Positions 11,759 to 25,225 are shown, counted from the first letter of the stretch. The stretch is 64,000 nt of DNA from Ziziphus jujuba (GCF_031755915.1 NC_083379.1:1003001-1067000); one strand, 5' to 3'. Numbers and translations are program-made. The notes: generated by a model not told the origin, from the sequence alone.

Positions 11759-12452
11759 CGTGAAGTTCTACACCGGTTGGAAAGAAGAAGGTATGTCATA
11801 TAAGTGGGTGTGGATACCTTTCCTGTAAGACACATTTTGATAAAACTGTACGGGCTGGGTCCAAAGCGGACAATATCTCATGCAGGTGGTTTGGACTGTT
11901 ACAGTTGGTATCAGAGCTGGTTGTCCAGGCCAGTGGGACTGCCAAGTGAAGGGGTGGAACCCCTAACCACTGAGAAGCTTTCCCCAAAAAGGCCCAGAGA
12001 GGCCTTCCTAACAGGGAACGTAAAACCTTGAGGGATAGGATTGGGCTCACTATCTAGCTTCCAAAGCGGAAAATATCTCGGTTGGGTCTGGGAGGCCCGG
12101 GCCAGTGGGACTGGCAGATGAAGGGGTGGGATCTCTAACCACTAAGAGGCCTTTTAAAACCGTGCGGGCAGGACCCAAAGCGGACAATATCTTATACGGG
12201 TGGACTATGCTGTTACAGTTGGTATCAAAGCCAGTACCCGGATCGATATGCCAGCGAGGACGCTGGACCCCAAAAAGGGAGGATTGTGAAGTTCCACATC
12301 AGTTAGAAAGAAGAACGAAGCATGCCATATAAGTGGGTGTGGATACCTTTCCCGTATGATCCGTTTTTACAAAACCTTGAAGGCTGGATTGTAAGAAGAT
12401 TCCTCAGGCCCAAAGAGGACAATATCGGACGCAGATAGTCTGGGCTGTTACA
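11759..12452 (+). mobile_element. TRIM (terminal-repeat retrotransposon in miniature), rearranged
   Basis: A non-coding LTR element of 694 bases. The left LTR is 11759-11903 and the right LTR 12285-12452. Both share GAAGTTC(T/C)ACA, CATATAAGTGGGTGTGGATACC, a CAATATC block, and the end CTGTTACA. A primer-binding site matching initiator Met-tRNA (TGGTATCAGAGC, 11906-11917) follows the left LTR, and a purine tract (AAAAAGGGAGGA, 12272-12283) precedes the right LTR, which starts TGTGAAG. A third LTR remnant (about 12151-12217) with its own CTGTTACA end and a second primer-binding site (TGGTATCAAAGC, 12220-12231) lies in the middle, and the internal GGGACTGCC/GGGACTGGC block is also doubled. Short open frames here are incidental. 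No gag or pol. Confidence 0.85.
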
Positions 12453-13286
12453 TATATTGGGGAATATATTTATATTTGAGTTTGCACGGTTTAAGTTCTT
12501 TGTATGTTCTGCATTTAATCACTACATGTGTATTTGAAGTTTTAAGTTGTAAGAAATAGAAGAAAAAAAATGTTATGAGTTGTAAACTAAAATAAAAAGA
12601 AATAAAGAAAAAGAAAAATACATCTAAAATTATTCAATATATTCCAAAAACAAAAAGGCCATATATGAAGCGCAATATACATTTATTTATTTTTGGTATC
12701 TATGGGAGACTTAAATTTGGATTATTATACAAAGAAATAGTAATTTTTATTATTGGATTGTTCTAGACAATATACATTTATTTAAAAGTGGGTAAATATG
12801 TGCTTGAATAAATTATTTAGATGGATAGAATAGTAATTAAAGAGATGTAGCCGGAATTTTGTATTTTGGCTAAGCTTACTCTTGCATCCTTGGCTGCTCT
12901 TTTAGGTTATATTCTAGCAAAAATTTGCTTTTTTCAATGTTTTTTACATTTGCCTTTTTTCACAAATTAAAAGTAAAATCTGTTTTATTTTCTTAATTTC
13001 CTAATACTTTTGATATATAACGAGAAAATTACAAATTATTAAAAAAGTAATCGAAGTAATTATATATGTGAGTAATAAAAACTATTTACTCTAAAGAGTA
13101 TGTGGTGATCATATGTCAATTAATGTCATTAATGTATATTACCTAACTAGGCCTTGGATTATGCCCAAATTAGATTCGAATTACTCATTTGAAATATACA
13201 AATATAAATCAAGGAGCTAAATCCCACAACAAATTAATAATATTACAGTCAACTGCTCCGTAAGTAATGAACATAAATTTGCTGAT

Positions 13287-13380
13287 TAACACAGCATGTG
13301 AGAAATTAGTGGATGCTAAAGAGGATCAAAAGCCTCAAATATTACAGAATCAAATAGGATTTGATACACATGCTGTGTTA
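13287..13380. repeat. Perfect 14-bp inverted repeat
   Basis: TAACACAGCATGTG at 13287-13300 is the exact reverse complement of CACATGCTGTGTTA at 13367-13380, with a 66-base spacer. A related AATATTACAGAATCAAATAG word occurs in the spacer and again about 70 bases downstream. Confidence 0.7.
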
Positions 13381-14110
13381 CGAGAAACAAATAGATGAGA
13401 TACGAGTTCCAAATATTACAGAATCAAATAGATACGAGAAACTTCCAGTCAGCAGATGAGATTTGATACACACTCTTTCTGCCTGGCTGTTGTCTAATTA
13501 AATGGACACGCGTTCCAAATAAATAAATATATATTATACATATCTCACCAATTATATGTTAATTTAGTATTTTATTTTGGCAAATGGCCTTTATTTCAAT
13601 AGACAACATAATTTCAATAAAATCAATATCGATCCTGTGTGACTCCACCATAATGAATTCCATCTTCCATTTTGTCTTTTGGTTTTACTTTTCATATACA
13701 TTTTCATTTTGTATTTTTTAATCACCTAGGATTTTTATATAGTGAGGAGGATTTTTATATAGTAACAACACCGGTTAAATTTTATTATAAAAATATTCTA
13801 TATGATAAGCAATATCATTCATATTAGTTATCATATAAAAGAATTAAATTATCAATCAATTTTTTTTTTAAAAAAATTCAATTAACCTTTTATAACAATC
13901 AGTGAAGAAAATATCGATGTTGATGAAAATATCGAAGGTATGAATTTACAGAAATATCAATGGAATTATCGATAAGGTTACGGAAACGGTAAATTTTTAA
14001 TTTAGAATACAAATTTTGAAATATAAAATAATTAATTTAATAAAATAATATAAAAATTCAATAATTAGAATACAATAATAATAAAATATAATAAAATACT
14101 CATCCAATTA

Positions 14111-14218
14111 AACATATATACGAAAATTTTATATAATATATAACAAAAAAACTAACAATGTTATAACATATATACTAAAATTTTATATAATATATAACAA
14201 AAAAACTAACAATATTAT
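14111..14218. repeat. Tandem duplication, about 54 bp x 2
   Basis: Two adjacent units containing AAAATTTTATATAATATATA and ACAAAAAAACTAACAAT, nearly identical. Confidence 0.8.
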
Positions 14219-17009
14219 TTATTTATTTTTAAATAGATAAAATCAAATTTATTAAATAAATAAATTAAATTAAATTAAAGACTAAGATAAAAAATAAAAA
14301 AAATAAAAAGATATGTATTAAAATACTACATATAAAAAAATCATGTATTATCCTTTATATAATATAATATTATCATATTATTATTTTATATTATTTTATT
14401 ATAAAATATTATCATATTTTATTTATTTATTTTTTTTCTTTCTCTTTCCTCCCTCCCCCCCCCAGGTGGAAATTTCTTTCTTATCCTTTCTTCTTCTTCC
14501 TCTCTTCCCTTCATCTTCTTCCTCCCTCTCTTCTCTGCCAAATCACAGTCAACCCACATCACAGATGCCGATATCTACCCAAAAAATCCACCGAAACTCG
14601 ACGACTTCTCTTCGACTTTTCCACCGGAATTTCCACCATATCCACCCAAAAAACAAAATTCCGACCGACTCCTGCATTTCCAGGCGAAACCCATCGAATC
14701 CGGCGACATTCCGGTGACACCCATGACAGAAATTCTTCCCTCCCCCTTTCGGTGTCGAAGGTGGTCGACAACCGATAGAATCGGCGACTTTTCACTAGTG
14801 TCGTCAACATTTGCTTCACTAATAACAATTATTATGAATGTCATACAATTCCAACAAATTATTACTTTTTCATTTAAATTTTATATTAAAAAATTTAAAA
14901 TATATTTAAATGATATAATATTATAGAGAAATTATAGCTTGTCACATAAATTGTTCTTACCATAAAACACTAAGTACATTGTTGCTTTATCGAAACTATT
15001 AATTACCAATATTTTTATCTATTTAATATATATTTTGAAACTATTTCTAAACATAAAATAAAATAAAAGAAGACATAATATATATCGGAAGCATTTAAAA
15101 TTACTATATCATCTATTAAATTTTAAATTTTAAATTATTAATTAACATATCCGTCACCACCGTATGACTTGCCACGTCACACCCAATCTGTTATTATATA
15201 ATCTGGCAGATAGTTTTAAAAAAAAGTATATATTTATATATATATATATATCTATATATATACATTATCTTTGTATACGTAACGTATATATATTTATATT
15301 GGTACAGACATATGTCTCCGATACTGACATAGTATTATAATATTGGACATTTAAACATACCACTGAAACTGCAGAGGACACAGATATGACTAATATTTTA
15401 AGTTTGATGCTGTTGCTTCATCCGCAATCTGCAACCTGCAACCTCTAATAGAGGTTAGAGAGTTCATGAACATGCACAGAACTTCAAATTAATTATAAGG
15501 GTCTTGGTGGACAATTATTTGATTTGATAATTTTTATGTCAATTCCTTATTAACTGAGGCAGTTGAGCAAAGTAGTTGGAAATACCACTCATAAATTAGC
15601 TAGCGTTGCTTTCGATCCGAAAGATGAGTCCCTTTGAAGTGTAATAAATTAAACAGAGGAATTCAATTTTTTTGAGAACTATAATTACCAAGGATGAAAG
15701 TGGTATCTTATCTCGTTCGCTAGCTATATATACCCAGATAGGATAGGATTGCAAAGATGTGGGATTGTTAAATAAGAATTTTTCTATTTACTATCATTAA
15801 TTACTATCATTAATGAGATTATAGTTTCTATTATAAATTTTAATTGTAGAAAAATATTTATATTTTAATTTTTATATTAAAATTTTAAAAAAGAAAAATA
15901 AAGTTTTCAATAAGAGACTCTGTTAGTAATTTATTAATGGTGATAAATAATATTTTTAATAAAATAATTATTTATTGATACCTGCAGATCTAGAATTTTA
16001 TAAATTATAATCTTATTCAAATATACATAAAATCTTGTCCATTTTATATTCCCACACATGAAAAAGGGAAACAAATTAACATATTGCACATGTTTATCTG
16101 AGATGTATAGTCTCCATTGTTGCGTGTACGTACGAAGTACATTTTCTATTCCTATACCTTTGTAATTATTACATGTACGCTTGAATTCAGCCTATGAATA
16201 ATAGGATAGAATTGTGTTAGTTCTTTTTAGTCTAAACTTGTCGGAAATGTGTTTTTTTTTTTTTTTTTCCTTAAAAAAAGAAAAAAGCGCACACACACAC
16301 AACACTTTTTTTTATTTTAATTAATGATTCCCACCCTTGTTTCTTTCTAATTCTCTATAAGCCACTGTTATCGATCTGCAGTAAAGGTACTCGTTTTGAA
16401 TCCTTCCACCTCTAATAATAATAATACAAAATATCTATAAAAAAAATAGAAGAGATAGATATAGTATATATATATAGGGATTATAATATATTATAATTTG
16501 ATGCAGAAGATTTTCACCCAAGCCTATTACACTCAGGATATGAATTTATATACATTTTCAATAGTTTTACTATCAAAATAAGTGTTCAACTGCAAAAAAT
16601 ATTATTTTTAAAATAGATTTTTTTTTTTATAGGAATTACAATTAGTGGGAAGAGAATTTCACTCAAGCTGGTCAAACTCAGTATAAGAATATATAGTTAT
16701 ATGTATTTTTAATGGTTTTATCATTTCACTAAGTGTGTGAATAAAAAAATATATATTATTTTCAAAATAAATATTTTTATTTATAAGCCAAGAAATGAAG
16801 ATAAATGGGAAAGATAGATTGAAAGAGATACCTTAGCATTTAATACAATGTCATCAAAATTCAAATGTCGACGTGGAAATTCATAAACCAGAATAATTAC
16901 CATTTGCTCTCTACCGGTGTAGCCCAATTTGCCATGCATCAATTAATTCCCTCTCCTCCAATAAATGCAGAAAAATATGGTGCATGGCTAGCTAATTAGC
17001 TTGAAGAGG

Positions 17010-17018
17010 TATATAACT
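17010..17018 (+). promoter_or_regulatory. Possible TATA box of CASP-like gene
   Basis: TATATAACT lies about 80 bases before the start codon at 17094. The region is AT-rich, so this assignment is only positional. An RY-type CATGCA word lies further upstream near 16934. Confidence 0.45.
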
Positions 17019-17093
17019 ATATATGACTTCGAATTTTGATCAGATACTTTAGAGTTCATATACATATAGATCACTAAAACTAGGTAGTTGAAG

Positions 17094-19817
17094 ATGAAGA
17101 TGAAAACTAGTGAGGTTTTGCTGAGAATTTGTTCAGTGTTGGTCCTAGTCCTCACTGCTTGTTTGGTAGGCTTGGATACTCAAACGAAGCGATTTACTTT
17201 CTTCGAAAGGAAAGCCACTTTCAGAGACTTGCAAGCCCTTTCGTAAATACTTCATAATTCTCTCTTCTCTTTGTCTCTATCTTCTGATAGCTAGATGAAC
17301 GTTATTATTATTTTTTTAATTTTGTTTCTTTTTTCATTATTCTTTCTTTCTTTTTGGGTTTTTTTTTTTTTTTTTTTTTTCAAGGATTTTGGTGGATGTG
17401 GCTTCTGTAGCTGCTGGTTATAATTTGCTTCAACTTATCAGGTGTTCAGTATTATCTGCTCGGTTTGATGTAAATTGGAAAGGATCTCACATATACCTCG
17501 CTTGGGTTTGTTTCTTGTTAGATCAGGTATATATATATATATATATAAACGATTTCTTTGCCATATAGATTCTCTCACTTTCATTTAATTAGTGTCTGAT
17601 CAATCATGTGTAACATTCATGAACAATAAGAATTTAGAAGTTCATTAGCACATAACCAATTAATATTAATCTTTGAACAGCAAGATTTCAATCTTTCTTT
17701 GCTGTTGATCAAGGCTGTCCAAGAAAAACCAGGAAAGTTTTTATTTTATTTATTTTCTTTGGAAAAAAAATAATAAATAAGAACGCTATAAAAATAAGAA
17801 CGCTAAAAAATAAGAACACTAGGGTTCGATTTTGGCTAATTTAATTTCAAAATTCAAGGATTATGGAAGATACAGAATCCTTAATTTACTATTCGGAGAT
17901 GTGGTTCAAACTCAAATGGTTTTAACCCCTCGGAAACATTAGCAAAATGGGTCCCCATGAAAGATCAAAAAACGAAAAAATAACATTTTAACAATGCACG
18001 AATTTCGTTGCTGGAATTCAGTCTTCGAATAATTTTCGACCTTTCTGTGTCACCATAATCAAGTCATTAATTTCTGTCCCATATATTTATGTATCTTCAT
18101 CATGTGTAGTTTTCCTTGGTTGAACTACTTTCATGTATTGTCGTTTTAAAAAAATTTAGTTTGATGTATATTTTTAAGGGACAAAAGTCATTACATTACT
18201 TATTTTATGATCATCAATTTGAGTGTCCTTAATTACAATTAACTTAAGTATTTACATGGCGATGTAATCATATTGCCGCAACTACTCTCTAGGCTTTTTT
18301 TTTTTACACACACACACATACACACAAAAAAAATAAAAAATAAAAAATAAAAAATAAATAAAAGAAGACTACCATCTAATATACAATTTTTAAAATATGT
18401 TAAAATTGGAATAAGGTTTCTAACGTCATATATGGTAAGTAAATGTTAAAATTTAAACTAATTTTTCGGGGATAAAATTTAATCTTTTTTTTTTTTTTTT
18501 TTGGGTCATCGATAATATTCAAACTAAAGTTAAAGAAATTTTTAAAAAACGTTTCAACGATAATATAATTGGAGAGCTACTACGTTGTTTTGATACTTAA
18601 ATTCGGTAGTTGATGTCCAGTCAATTTAAGCGTCCTTTTTTTGGAGGGAAGGGAATTTATTTGTAAAATACTAAAAAGATATATATATACAGGATATGCA
18701 GACATGAGTCGAATACCCATAGTATAATTTTTTTTTTTTTTTAATAAGTTGGGGAGGGGGATTTTCACAAGAAGTCTTAACCCAACATTTTATGATTTTT
18801 AATGATTATTATCTATTATTGTCAATTGGATTTGTTTCGTGCGACCCCATTATATTAGGGTTCAAGAATTTTTTATACTCAAGAAAATTATATAATTTCT
18901 CAATCTTACATACTTATTCGTGAGAGGAATAAATAAATACCGTAGATGGTCCCCACTAAAGTCCTTCTATGTCCCCATTGGGATAAGTGCTTTCAAATCG
19001 AGAATCTCTTGTTGGTAACCACCACATTGAAAAGAAATAAAATTATGACTTATATTTTAATTTCAATTATTTTAGAGCAATAATATTGGAGTGATAGGAT
19101 TATTAAAATATTTATATGATAATATTTAATTAATTTATTTTTTAATTTATTTGTTTATTTTTTTATATTTAAAATATATAAATTTATTAATTAATAATAT
19201 TTTAATAAATAATATAATAATATTTAATTGATTTTTTTAATATTTAAAATATATAAATATATTAATTTATAATATTTTAATATTTATAATTTAATAAATA
19301 TTTTGATATTTATAATATTATTATTTCAATTAAATAATTTTATTATTTTTCATTACTAGTGACAATTATCATTCTAAATGGTAAAACTTCATTAACGTAT
19401 TTAATTTTATTATTTTTTATTATAAAATTTTAAAATAAATAATTTAATAGTAATTATTTATATTATCATTTCACATATGATCCTTCAATAATTATGACAA
19501 ATAATATTTTTTTAATTAAATTTGACTCCATTATTTTGTTAATTAATTGTGTTTAATGGACATTTTCACAGATTGCAATTTACATAACATTCGCTGCAAA
19601 TTCAGCTGCTCTTCAAGCATCATTGCTATCATTAACAGGAGCAAAAGACTTCCAATGGATGAAGTTGTGCAATACGTTTACAAGATTTTGCTTCCAAATT
19701 GGTGGAGGCTTGCTAAGCGGCTTTTCGGCATGTTTGCTAATGGCTGCCATGTCATCCATCTCTGCCTTCAATTTATTTAGACTTTATTCACCTAAACGAT
19801 TCTTGTTCTTAAAGTAA
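17094..19817 (+). CDS. CASP-like membrane protein, subfamily 2C type
   Basis: Exons 17094-17242, 17385-17526 and 19572-19817 join in frame to 178 residues; intron 2 is long (about 2.05 kb). The product is a four-helix MARVEL-type protein. TM1 is about 8-27 ([20 protein letters not shown]) with the conserved Arg11. TM2 spans about 51-70. TM3 ([11 protein letters not shown] plus the start of exon 3) has the conserved Asp96 at the exon boundary. TM4 is about 142-165, followed by [13 protein letters not shown]. Arg in TM1 and Asp in TM3 are family hallmarks of CASP/CASPL proteins, which scaffold plasma-membrane domains. The [21 protein letters not shown] loop matches the CASPL2C1 type. It lacks the long extracellular loop signature of true Casparian-strip CASPs, so a general CASPL role is the safer call. 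Confidence 0.9.
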
Positions 19818-19864
19818 AGGCTATATATATATATATATATATAATTAAGCCAATTAACTTTGTT

Positions 19865-19896
<32 letters not shown>

Positions 19897-22800
19897 TGTG
19901 TAAGTGTGTGTGTGTGTGTGTGTCAAAATAAGAATTTTTTAAAAATTGTCGTTAAAACAGTTTCACTTTTTTGTTGCTTTTTTTTTTGCATTTTCTAATG
20001 CGCTTCACTGAATTTACATGTCTGTTGAATTGCGTCCCTTCTCCACGAAAACTATAACATAATAATTGAAAATTCATCTCCTTTATAACACAAACAATAT
20101 CATAACACAAATAGAAATAGTTTTTGTAACTTTGGAATGCAGGAGCCAACTGGATTGTGCTTTGTTAAAGTCTTCCTATCGATTGCTGACATCAATTTAA
20201 GACAATTAGCTAGTATTGGATTGATTGCTATAAACATTCATACAACTTCCATCAATATGAGATTTTTGAGAAATAAAATTGGTTTAGCGGTAAGTTAAAC
20301 CCATATTTTGAGGTCATAGATTCAAAACTAGCTGTTTTCTCATTTAAAATAGAAATTATTGTGACTTGATTATAAAAAAAAAATGGAAACAACGTACAAT
20401 AACTTTCATGATGCGCTATATATATAAATAAATGCTTTGTATCAACAAATCATATTTAATTGACATATCCTCATTTTAATTTTAAATATTCCAATTTTGT
20501 CATAATTGCTAGGATTAGATATATAACTGGTTTTAACCTAACATTATTTTAATTAATCTTAATCCTAAGGCTTCTAAATTAATTAAAGCATTACTTTCTT
20601 TCCAAATGTAGTTTTCACATACTAAGTTTCAGTCTCTTAAACCACGTTTTGCTTGTATTATTTGAGTCTTTTTTTTTTTTTCTTTTTTTTAAATACATGG
20701 TTACAAATAAGCCCAAAAATGAAAAATAAGTTCTAAAGCCCACACAAAAAATAGAAGACATGAAGCCCATGCGGTTAAAGGCTTTAGGTTAACCCATCTA
20801 CTCAGATTGGTTTTGAGTTCTACTCTCCACCGGTCGTTTCAAAAAAACTTGTTTACATTTCAATTGGACCATTTTTAGTTTTTTTTTTTCTTTTTTAAAT
20901 CTTTTTTGATGAAAAGTTGGGACCAAATGAATCAGTGCTTGAAGATCACAATAACTAATTCACAATTAAATATGTATATGTATATATGATGAAAAATTTA
21001 TATACAAAATTCTTCCTGTATATATGTTAGAAAATCGTATATTTATTAAATATGGAAATTCTAAAAGATATTCAAGAGATTTGAGTTACTTCCCTTACTA
21101 AATTAATTTTTTTGCTTGGAACCTCAAATCTTAAGAAGTGGTATCAAAATTGGTCTCAAATAGAGCCAATTTAGATCAATTTGTTGTCCAGAGGATTAAA
21201 GCTCCTTTGATAACTCCAAGCTATATATGAACATAATTTTAAATTGTGTTGTTCTTTGGTTTTTTTCTTCTCCCTTTCAAGTTTATAATTATATAAAATG
21301 TCTAATAAATTTAAATTACTATTATTCAATACTAACAAACATTTGAGATAATCAAATTATATATAATTAAATATAAAAAATAAAAAAAAAAAAGATCAAA
21401 AAAATTAAAATCAATTCCATATTACCAGATAATACTTTAATTTTCAATCCTGAACATCTCATTAATTTTCATCTACAAGAATGAGAAGCAAATATATGCA
21501 TAAGTAAAATATCTCTTGTGCACGATCAAGACTAATGTCATAGTTTTAAAACTGCTTATAGATTGTTCTTGGACTTTAGCCTCACTACATGATATATATA
21601 TATATATATATATAATGCATTTACGTAATGTTACTATTGGATAAATTCCAGGTCCAGTATTTAATCAGACCTGGTGGTAAAATGCCCCTTCTCTATTTAT
21701 TAAAAGAAAATATTAATATCGGATAGAGAATCTTAATTAGCTCACATGGGCATCATGTAATCAAAATATAGTTTTAAGGCTACACAAGTTAAGCTCCTAC
21801 ATCGAAGCCGCCTAAAGGTAATGATAAAAGGATTAGAAATTAAGTGGTGTTTGTCTGACTCTGAAAACACCTTTAAATAATGTATTAGTGGGATCATATT
21901 AGATGGAAAATAATCAACAAATAAATCAATGGACCAATTGAGCCGTCCCTTGGCATTTTATGATTACGTGTGAAATTCGCCTAATGAATGGATGTGTCAT
22001 TAGACTGGTTTTATTTCTATTTTGATTTAATTAAAAGCAGATAAAAGTAATCTAAATAAAGTACGTAGTTGTGGAAAGCTGAAGGTCGTAGCCGAAGTGA
22101 AACATTATCCTAGGAGAGTTATTAGAATGACTTGCCTAAAATAGAGAACAAAATTATTGACTTACTCATGGTAGATTCGTTTAGTCTTGAACGATTTAGT
22201 ATTCCACTTCTGCACTTCAATTATTCATGAGCTAAAAGCTAAGAAATGCCACCAGTACTTGATAGATCAAATCAAACTCGAGCCCATTGGCTAATCTCGG
22301 TGGTAATGATTAATTTTTCTTGTTTGGTTTTCCTTCTTTACGAAAGTTAGCTTAGGCATCGTTATAAGAATCTAGTTGTAAATGTATCATTTTTAACTAT
22401 GTATGGTTTTCATTGTAAATTGAAAAAAAAAATATTATTTATCACCACTAATCTATATATTATATCATCTGTTTAGATTTACAGTTAGTTTGCAAAGTCA
22501 AAATATAATTAAATGCATTCGATTAATATTTGTTATATTAATAATAAATCGTATTAATATATATCACCAGTCATGATAAATAATAAAATTCAATTTAAAA
22601 AAAAAATAAAGTTAAGATGAAACTTATGTTAATCTAAAATTCGTCCAACCAATACTCCATACCCAAATTTTTGTATCTTTATCAAGGTGAGATGGAAATT
22701 ATGTAATGAAGAATATAAATCTAATTAGAACTAGACACTTAATTAAATCAAGTTTGTAGTCTTTCCACAATATATAGGGGACAGCATAAGCCACTTTACA

Positions 22801-23522
22801 CAAGATCCTTGGAAGGACATGCACTAATCGGGAAGTGATGAATTTTATTTTATTTTTAAATAAAAAGAAAAGGAAAAAGGAGATTTCCTGTACTAATTGA
22901 GCTAGACTTTTTACCTGTAAAATATATAGAGGGTTTTTGTTGTCATGCGTTTGATCTTAAAAACAGAAAATAATTACCTTTAATTAATTATCTAATTCAT
23001 TGTATTTAAGTCTATATAATTGAGAAATATTAAGTTCATGCTTTACACTAAAAAGAAATGAACCAAAATCAAGTTACGGATGTATATTTGAGCTATATAG
23101 CTAGTAGCTATAGGGGACATATATTATTCTTTGTTTACCTATCGTTTTCCTATGTAAAAATTGAATATGGATGCCAAAGATAGTTGTCTGTACATGTTTG
23201 GAAGATGGAAAAGTGCCGAAAACACAACACATCAATCAGGAGAAGCAACAAACCCTTTGAATGATAAAAAATTATGGGAATAATTCTAAGCTAGAGCAGC
23301 TACCTCTAATTGTTGATTAGTTTTGGAGGAGTACTTGAGCTTTGATGGAAAAAGAAAACTAACCCAAAAATGAAAAATCATTAAGTACTCGTTATTCCCC
23401 TTTGTTTCCATATTCTAAAAATAAGGGTCCCAATATCCATTAATTATGGCTAGTTAGAGAAAAACGAATAATATCAATCCGAAGGGCTCAGAGATCCATG
23501 TAGATGCATGAGTACCCATGCA

Positions 23523-23561
<39 letters not shown>

Positions 23562-24027
23562 ATATATATATATATATATATATACACACTATATGACTCG
23601 AGGAGTACTAGTATATAAGCCAGATTTGTATGTGTGAGAAAGGTACTTTCGTGGAAAGTTTTGCTTAATTAATTAATAATTATATAATGTATGTGTGTAT
23701 ATTCTAAAGTCCTATTTAGCATGTTTTTTGATAAATCAAAACACTTTTTAAGATTCAAAGGTTGTTTTTGAAAATGTTTAATTATGTAATTTTCATAAAG
23801 TATTTTAGATTTTTAAAAATTATTTTAACCAAAATCAATAAAAAATAATTTTTTTTTTTTGAAAAACAGTTTTAGAAAAACAAAAGTATAAGTCATGCTA
23901 AATATGATTTAAATTCCTTATAACTACTCCGGTGACCATGGATAGCGAACTCAATTTTTTTGAAAGCATGACTTCCTCCACAAATACAATACGGATGAAA
24001 TTAATGAAAGCTCTATATATACTCCAA

Positions 24028-24060
<33 letters not shown>

Positions 24061-24385
24061 CTGGACATCATCGGACAGAATACGTTGGGCGTATAACCGT
24101 ACTCAAGCACTAATAGGCTAACAGAATATTGTAATTGCTTGAACAAAATTGTCTAGGTATGTCCCTGCTTTTTGCTAGCCGTAAAGAATGATAAAAATTA
24201 AAGCTCTTGATTATATATATATATATATATATATAGTAGCGCACAAATTTGATTGAATCATTTTTAATTTCTCTAATGATTCAGATATAAATATATTTGC
24301 ACCTCAAACATATATATGAAAAGTCATGGTGAAAATCAGACACATAAAAATTACATTAGAAAATCTGAGTTTGTCAGCAAAAAAT
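19818..24385. other. Intergenic, no gene seen
   Basis: Repeated (TA)n tracts (19824-19843, 19874-19895, 21594-21614) and a (TG)n at 19901-19922. At about 20281-20330 the words TGGTTTAGCGGTAAGT and AGATTCAAAAC resemble pol III A and B boxes, as in a tRNA-derived SINE relic, but the match is weak. A compound (CA)n(TA)n microsatellite lies at 23526-23583. Confidence 0.5.
23526..23583. repeat. Compound microsatellite (CA)n(TA)n
   Basis: About 15 CA units followed by about 10 TA units. Confidence 0.95.
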
Positions 24386-24934
24386 TCAAAGCCTTAAAGA
24401 CAAATCAAGCTGACTAATCTCCTCCTGATGAACATTTTGATCAGATGTCGTATAAGCTCTAGGCCAGGAAGTAGTAATTCCATCTACAGAACCACCATAA
24501 GTACTTGTAATATCTCTCCTCTCATAATTCATAGCATCATAATTAGACCTGCCACCATGATGACCACCTTCATGTTCAAGAGATTGCTGATGATGATGAT
24601 GATGATGATCAATATGTCCAATATGGCTCGAGCCGCTGCCAGAGCCGGAGTTGGTACCGTGCCGACCGTGATGAGCTCGGACCGCCGAACTCAGTTCTCT
24701 GCTTTTCTTCGCCAAAGTCCGCTCGAGCTTGTGAGCATTTTGATGGCCACCAAGTGCTTGAGAGCTGTAGAACTTTCTCTGGCAATAATTGCAAGAAAAG
24801 ATTCGAGGATTGGAGGGACCGAGGGTCGACGAAGAAGAAGAAGAAGACGGTGAAGGATCGAGGGCAAGATCGAGATTGAGCTGAATGTTGTTTGGAAGGC
24901 TAAGATGTAGTGAAGTGTTGGGTTGGAAATCCAT
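24386..24934 (-). CDS. Single C2H2 zinc-finger transcription repressor with EAR motifs
   Basis: This intronless frame of 182 residues carries one plant C2H2 finger: Cys48, Cys51, QALGGHQ at 59-65, His64 and His68. The flanks RKFYSSQALGGHQNAHK and ERTLAKK are typical of the Arabidopsis ZFP1/3/4/6/7 group. An LxLxL EAR repression motif ends the protein (LDLSLRL, 176-182). A second leucine repeat, LNLDLAL, lies at 19-25 before a Ser tract (about 30-36). The middle is low-complexity: a Gly/Ser run and a His run of six (about 110-115). The protein should sit in the nucleus and repress target genes by recruiting TOPLESS-type corepressors, as known for EAR proteins. Which ZFP it matches best cannot be settled here. 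Antisense frames over this gene are shadows. Confidence 0.92.
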   Translation of the reverse strand: MDFQPNTSLHLSLPNNIQLNLDLALDPSPSSSSSSSTLGPSNPRIFSCNYCQRKFYSSQALGGHQNAHKLERTLAKKSRELSSAVRAHHGRHGTNSGSGSGSSHIGHIDHHHHHHQQSLEHEGGHHGGRSNYDAMNYERRDITSTYGGSVDGITTSWPRAYTTSDQNVHQEEISQLDLSLRL

Positions 24935-25151
24935 GTATGTGAACAGTATATTTCAGAGAGATAGAGAGAGAAGAAAATGAAAGTGGAGGTTGTGGAAACT
25001 TAACGGGGAAGAGATATTAAGAGTTTGGAGTAGTGGTAGCTTTTGAAGTAGGGAACAGATGATTGTGTTGCATTATATGAGGCTCAAAAGGTTCACTGTT
25101 TTCTGCAACTACAAATGGTATAAAGAGAGTGAAATAGAGATGGCCTTGTGG

Positions 25152-25181
25152 TTGTGTGTGTGTGTGTGTGTGTTGTGTGTG

Positions 25182-25222
<41 letters not shown>
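25152..25222. repeat. Compound (TG)n(GA)n microsatellite upstream of zinc-finger gene
   Basis: TG units at 25152-25183 and GA units at 25185-25222, about 220-290 bases before the zinc-finger start codon. Seen from that gene it is a (TC)n(CA)n tract, a composition often found in plant core promoters and 5' leaders. Confidence 0.9.

Positions 25223-25225
<3 letters not shown>

Larger units (their letters stand above)
12453..17009. other. Long intergenic region, no gene seen
   Basis: Very AT-rich. Holds the 14-bp inverted repeat at 13287-13380 and the tandem duplication at 14111-14218, both listed separately. A C/T-rich island at about 14440-14790 has several short open frames on both strands with biased composition. 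It is preceded (13900-14000) by several ATATCGAT-like words; the whole may be an unclassified repeat. (TA)n at 15233-15260. Confidence 0.45.

Noticed and set aside
11796..12332. Several frames inside the TRIM element
   Set aside because: They lie in LTR and primer-site sequence on both strands; TRIMs do not encode proteins.
14343..14926. Ser/Pro-rich frames near 14.5 kb
   Set aside because: Composition is biased on both strands, there is no start context or domain, and the region looks like a repeat.
20281..20350. tRNA-derived SINE
   Set aside because: A-box-like and B-box-like words occur, but the B box is poor and no 3' tail or target duplication was found.
24428..24853. 141-residue plus-strand frame over the zinc-finger gene
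   Set aside because: It is the shadow of the minus-strand C2H2 gene, with Met and Arg runs coming from the His and Ser codon repeats.
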